Source: Nematostella vectensis (Eukaryota > Cnidaria > Anthozoa > Actiniaria > Edwardsiidae). Taken from it: a DNA stretch of 64,000 bases. A model generated the notes under the pieces. The model saw only the letters and a program-made list of their open reading frames with translations, was not told where the DNA came from and searched no databases. Where the stretch lies: assembly GCF_932526225.1 (NCBI RefSeq), contig NC_064034.1, positions 1,102,001 to 1,166,000 on the forward strand, given 5' to 3'. Shown piece by piece: positions 59,554-64,000 of this stretch. Within the stretch, counting starts at the first letter, position 1, and each line of letters starts with the position of its first letter. The position numbers and the translations under genes were made by a program.

Positions 59554-59909
59554 TTGGATAGATACTGTCCAAAAACATTGTACATTAGTTCAGTAACTGA
59601 AACAAAAACACAAAACAAAGGGCTCAGACGGGAATCGAACCCGTGGCCTCTCGCACCCAAAGCGATAACCATACCACTAGACCACTGAGCCTTGGATATA
59701 TACCGAACAAACAATCAGATATTTGGACGTTGGTTCAGAAACTGAAATAAAAACACAAAAGAAAGCCCTCAGACAGGAAACGAACACGTGGCCTCTCGCA
59801 CCCAAAGCTAGAATCATACCCCTAGACAGCTTAGGCTAGGATAGCTACTGTCCAAAAATTCAGATATTTAGACGTTGGTTTAGCAGCTGGAACAAAAACA
59901 CAAAAGAAA

Positions 59910-59981
59910 GGGCTCAGACGGGAATCGAACCCGTGGCCTCTCGCACCCGAAGCGAGAATCATACCACTAGACCACTGAGCC
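59910..59981 (-). tRNA. tRNA-Pro (CGG), consensus gene
   Basis: Its partner at 44850 has one T-loop change. Confidence 0.9.
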
Positions 59982-61193
59982 TTGGATAGATACTGTCCAA
60001 AAAACATTGGACATTAGTTTAGTAACTGAAACAAAAACACAAAAGAAAGCCCTCAGACAGGAATCAAACACATGGCCTCTCGCACCCAAAGCTAGAATCA
60101 TACCACTAGACCACTGAGCCTTGTATAGATACTGTACAAAAAATCAGATATGTGGACATTGGTTCAGTAACTGAAACAAAAACACAAAACAAAGGGCTCA
60201 GAAGGGAATCGAACCCGTGGCCTCTCGCACCCAAAGCGAGAATCATACCACTAGACCACTGAGCCTTGGATATATACTGACCAAAAAATCAGATATTTGG
60301 ACATTGGTTCAGAAACTGAAACAAAAACACAACAGAAAGCCCTCAGACAGGAATCAAACCCGTGGCCTCTCGCACCCAAAGCTAGAATCATAACACTAGA
60401 CAGCTGAGGCTTGGATACCTACTGTCCAAAAATTAAGATATTTGGACGTTGGTTTAGAAGCTGGAACAAAAACACAAAAGAAAGGGCTCAGACGGGAATC
60501 GAACCCGTGGCCTCTAGCACCCGAAGCGAGAATCATACCACTAGACCACTGAGCCTTGGATAGATACTGTCCAAAAACATTGTACATTAGTTCAGTAACT
60601 GAAACAAAAACACAAAACAAAGGGCTCAGACGGGAATCGAACCCGTGGCCTCTCGCACCCAAAGCGAGAACCATACCACTAGACCACTGAGCCTTGGATA
60701 TATACCGAACAAACAATCAGATATTTGGACATTGGTTCAGAAACTGAAATAAAAACACAAAAGAAAGCCCTCAGACAGGAAACGAACCCGTGGCCTCTCG
60801 CACCCAAAGCTAGAATCATACCCCTAGACAGCTTAGGCTAGGATAGCTACTGTCCAAAAATTCAGATATTTAGACGTTGTTTTAGCAGCTGGAACAAAAA
60901 CACAAAAGAAAGGGCTCATACGGAAATCGAACTCGTGGCCTCTCGCACCCAAAGCCAGAATCATACCACTAGACCACTGAGCATTGAATAGATACTCCGT
61001 CCAAAAAAGATTGGACATTAGTTTAGTAACTGAAACAAAAACACAAAAGAAAGGGCTCAGATGGGAATCGAACCCGTGGCCTCTCGCACCCAAAGCGAGA
61101 ATCATACCACTAGACCACTGAGCATTGAATAGATACTCCGTCCAAAAAAGATTGTACATTAGTTTAGTAACTGAAACAAAAACACAAAAGAAA

Positions 61194-61265
61194 GGGCTCA
61201 GACGGGAATCGAACCCGTGGCCTCTCGCACCCAAAGCGAGAATCATACCACTAGACCACTGAGCC
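61194..61265 (-). tRNA. tRNA-Pro (TGG), consensus gene
   Basis: Copy of 55897 (+5297). Confidence 0.9.
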
Positions 61266-63494
61266 TTGTATAGATACTGTACAAAAAATCAGATATGTGA
61301 ACATTGGTTCAGTAACTGAAACAAAAACACAAAACAAAGGGCTCAGACGGAAATAGAACCCGTGGCCTCTCGCACCCAAAGCGAGAATCATACCACTAGA
61401 CCACTGAGCCTTGGATATATACTGACCAAAAAATCAGATATTTGGACATTGGTTCAGTAACTGAAACAAAAACACAAAACAAAGGGCTCAGACGGGAATC
61501 GAACCCGTGGCCTCTCGCACCCAAAGCTAGAATCATACCACTAGACAGCTGAGGATTGGATACCTACTGTCCAAAAATTCAGATATTTGGACGTTGGTTT
61601 AGAAGCTGGAACAAAAACACAAAAGAAAGGGCTCAGACGGGAATCGAACCCGTGGCCTATCGCACCCGAAGCGAGAATCATACCACTAGACCACTGAGCC
61701 TTGGATAGATACTGTCCAAAAAATCAGATATTTGGACATTGGTTCAGTAACTGAAACAAAAACACAAAACAAAGGGCTCAGACGGGAATCGAACCCGTGG
61801 CCTCTCGCACCCAAAGCTAGAATCATACCACTAGACCACTGAGCCTTGTATAGATACTGTACAAAAAATCAGATATGTGGACATTGGTTCAGTAACTGAA
61901 ACAAAAACACAAAACAAAGGGCTCAGAAGGGAATCGAACCCGTGGCCTCTCGCACCCAAAGCGAGAATCATACCACTAGACCACTGAGCCTTGGATATAT
62001 ACTGACCAAAAAATCAGATATGTGGACATTGGTTCAGAAACTGAAACAAAAACACAACAGAAAGCCTTCAGAAAGGAATCGAACCCGTGGCCTCTCGCAC
62101 CCAAAGCTAGAATCATACCACTAAACAGCTGAAGCTTGGATATCTACTGTCCAAAAATTCAGATATTTGGACGTTGGTTTAGAAGCTGGAACAAAAACAC
62201 AAAAGAAAGGGCTCAGACGGGAATCTAACCCGTGGCCTCTCGCACCCGAAGCGAGAATCATACCACTGGACCACTGAGCCTTGGATAGATACTGTCAAAA
62301 CAAAATTGGACATTAGTTCAGTAACTGAAACAAAAACACAAAAGAAAGCCCTCAGACAGGAATCGAACACATGGCCTCTCGCACCCAAAGCTAGAATCAT
62401 ACCACTAGACCACTGAGCCTTGTATAGATACTGTACAAAAAATCAGATATGTGGACATTGGTTCAGTAACTGAAACAAAAACACAAAACAAAGGGCTCAG
62501 AAGGGAATCGAACCCGTGGCCTCTCGCACCCAAAGCGAGAATCATACCACTAGACCACTGAGCCTTGGATATATACTGACCAAAAAATCAGATATTTGGA
62601 CATTGGTTCAGAAACTGAAACAAAAAACAACAGAAAACCCTCAGACAGGAATCGAACCCGTGGCCTCTAGCACCCAAAACTAGAATCATAACACTAGACA
62701 GCTGAGGCATGGATACCTACTGTCCAAAAATTCAGATATTTGGACGTTGGTTTAGAAGCTGGAACAAAAACACAAAAGAAAGGGCTCAGACGGGAATAGA
62801 ACCCGTGGCCTCTCGCACCCGAAGCGAGAATCATACCACTAGACCACTGAGCCTTGGGTGGATACTGTCCAAAAAACATTGGACATTAGTTCAGTAACTG
62901 AAACAAAAACACAAAACAAAGGGCTCAGACGGGAATCGAACCCGTGGCCTCTCGCACCCAAAGCAAGAATCATACCACTAGACCACTGAGCCTTGGATAT
63001 ATACTGACCAAAAAATCAGATATTTGGACATTGGTTCAGAAACTGAAACAAAAACACAACAGAAATCCCTCAGAAAGGAATCGAACCCGTGGCCTCTCGC
63101 ACCCAAAGCTAGAATCATACCACTAGACATCTGAGGCTTGGATACCTACTGTCCAAAAATTCAGATATTTGGACGTTGGTTTAGAAGCTGGAACAAAAAC
63201 ACAAAAGAAAGGGCTCAGACGGGAATCTAACCCGTGGCCTCTCGCACCCGAAGCGAGAATCATACCACTAGACCACTGAGCCTTGGATAGATACTGTCCA
63301 AAAAACATTGGACATTAGTTCAGTAACTGAAACAAAAACACAAAAGAAAGCCCTCAGACAGGAATCGAACACATGGCCTCTCGCACCCAAAGCTAGAATC
63401 ATACCACTAGACCACTGAGCCTTGTATAGATACTGTACAAAAAATCAGATATGTGGACATTGGTTCAGTAACTGAAACAAAAACACAAAACAAA

Positions 63495-63566
63495 GGGCTC
63501 AGACGGGAATCGAACCCGTGGCCTCTCGCACCCAAAGCGAGAATCATACCACTAGACCACTGAGCC
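63495..63566 (-). tRNA. tRNA-Pro (TGG), consensus gene
   Basis: Copy of 58191. Confidence 0.9.
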
Positions 63567-63696
63567 TTGGATATATACTGACCAAAAAATCAGATATTTG
63601 GACATTGGTTCAGAAACTGAAACAAAAACACAACAGAAAGCCCTCAGACAGGAATCGAACCCGTGGCCTCTCGCACCCAAAGCTAGAATCATACCA

Positions 63697-64000
63697 CTAG
63701 ACAGCTGATGCTTGGATACCTACTGTCCAAAAATTCAGATATTTGGACGTTGGTTTAGAAGCTGGAACAAAAACACAAAAGAAAGGGCTCAGATGGGAAT
63801 CGAAGCCGTGGCCTCTCGCACCCGAAGCAAGAATCATACCACTAGACCACTGAGCCTTGGATAGATACTGTCCAAAAACTTTGTACATTAGTTCAGTAAC
63901 TGAAACAAAAACACAAAACAAAGGGCTCAGACGGGAATCGAACCCGTGGCCTCTCGCACCCAAAGCGAGAATCATACCACTAGACCACTGAGCCTTGGAT
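63697..64000 (-). repeat. Large higher-order unit, start of copy 3
   Basis: Matches 58393-58696 and is cut by the window edge, so the array and this period continue to the right. Confidence 0.85.
63923..63994 (-). tRNA. tRNA-Pro (TGG), consensus gene
   Basis: Last whole gene in the window; third copy of the 54323/58619 slot. Confidence 0.9.

Larger units (their letters stand above)
58393..63696 (-). repeat. Large higher-order unit, copy 2 (5304 bp, 37 monomers)
   Basis: Same as 54097-58392 plus a 7-monomer tandem duplication (59394 against 60396). Near 61700 one spacer is 7 bp longer than in copy 1 because a different spacer class is present. Confidence 0.88.
5348..64000 (-). repeat. Tandem tRNA-Pro array (~143-146-bp monomer, ~409 units)
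   Basis: A continuous head-to-tail series of 72-nt tRNA-Pro genes or relics, separated by ~71-74-bp spacers, all on the minus strand, and still running at the right edge. The unit count is the block length divided by ~143.4 bp, the mean monomer length from the higher-order periods. Spacers fall into a few classes named by their plus-strand start after the gene: GGATATATACTGACC, GGATAGATACTGTCC, GTATAGATACTGTAC, GAATAGATACTCCGTCC and GGATACCTACTGTCC. A recurring order is TGG gene, relic with changed acceptor, CGG gene, at 145-bp spacing. I saw no other gene or insertion within it. Confidence 0.97.

Noticed and set aside
6760-63700. Many plus-strand 60-codon frames starting within the tRNA antisense
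   Set aside because: Same origin, on the antisense strand of tRNA units. Starts and stops fall at fixed places in the monomer.
5933-63975. Many minus-strand open frames of 61-137 codons inside the array
   Set aside because: Each is a translation of tRNA-Pro sequence and spacer, repeats with the monomer and shifts frame with monomer length. No independent coding signal.
5348-64000. CRISPR array
   Set aside because: Regular spacing, but both 'repeat' and 'spacer' recur, the repeat is a foldable tRNA, and the context is eukaryotic.
5348-64000. tRNA-derived SINE family
   Set aside because: Units are in one continuous tandem order with a fixed spacer, without A-rich tails or target duplications. 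This is a satellite-type array, not dispersed insertions.

Overview
The window looks like nuclear DNA of an animal, probably a marine invertebrate. An anthozoan cnidarian is one guess, at low confidence. The evidence is eukaryotic: tRNA-Pro genes with no encoded CCA, discriminator C73, internal A and B boxes and oligo-T terminators, plus a Mutator-like DNA transposon, minisatellites and splice-site-like signals. No operons, ribosome binding sites or convincing complete protein genes are present.

Bases 1-4518 are ordinary, gene-poor flank. They hold a possible 3' gene end with a poly(A) signal on the minus strand (about 763-1209), a weak tRNA/SINE-like remnant near 1312, a possible exon at 1738-1910 whose last ~56 bp plus splice donor have been tandemly copied (62-bp unit, six copies), a GAT/GAC simple repeat, a 42-bp tandem repeat carrying a CACGTG box and a CCAAT box in nearly every unit (2906-3155), and a 12-bp minisatellite (3541-3727).

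Bases 4519-5366 are a tRNA-Pro gene at the array edge, split by a 793-bp transposon. The transposon has 81-bp terminal inverted repeats and a 9-bp target duplication (ACCACTAGA) made from the tRNA sequence itself. It carries a broken gene fragment with two C-x2-C knuckles.

From 5348 to the right edge, and evidently beyond it, the DNA is one uninterrupted head-to-tail array of a ~143-146-bp monomer. Each monomer is a 72-nt tRNA-Pro gene or relic, all on the minus strand, plus a ~72-bp spacer. At that period about 409 monomers fit. By eye, 52 of them are identical to one of two intact consensus genes: 34 with anticodon TGG and 18 with CGG. The rest run from one-base variants to clear relics (anticodon-stem mismatches, an 8-nt D-arm deletion, changed anticodons). 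One otherwise sound copy reads AGG. The array has nested higher-order repeats: periods of about 1002, 1142, 1286, 1294-1298, 1430, 1582, 1869, 2713, 3012-3157, 4296 and 5304 bp, i.e. 7 to 37 monomers. Copies are nearly identical, as in satellite DNA. The result reads as a tRNA-derived satellite in which a minority of units stay gene-like.

Short reading frames of 60-137 codons recur throughout the array on both strands. They are translations of tRNA plus spacer and are not annotated as genes.
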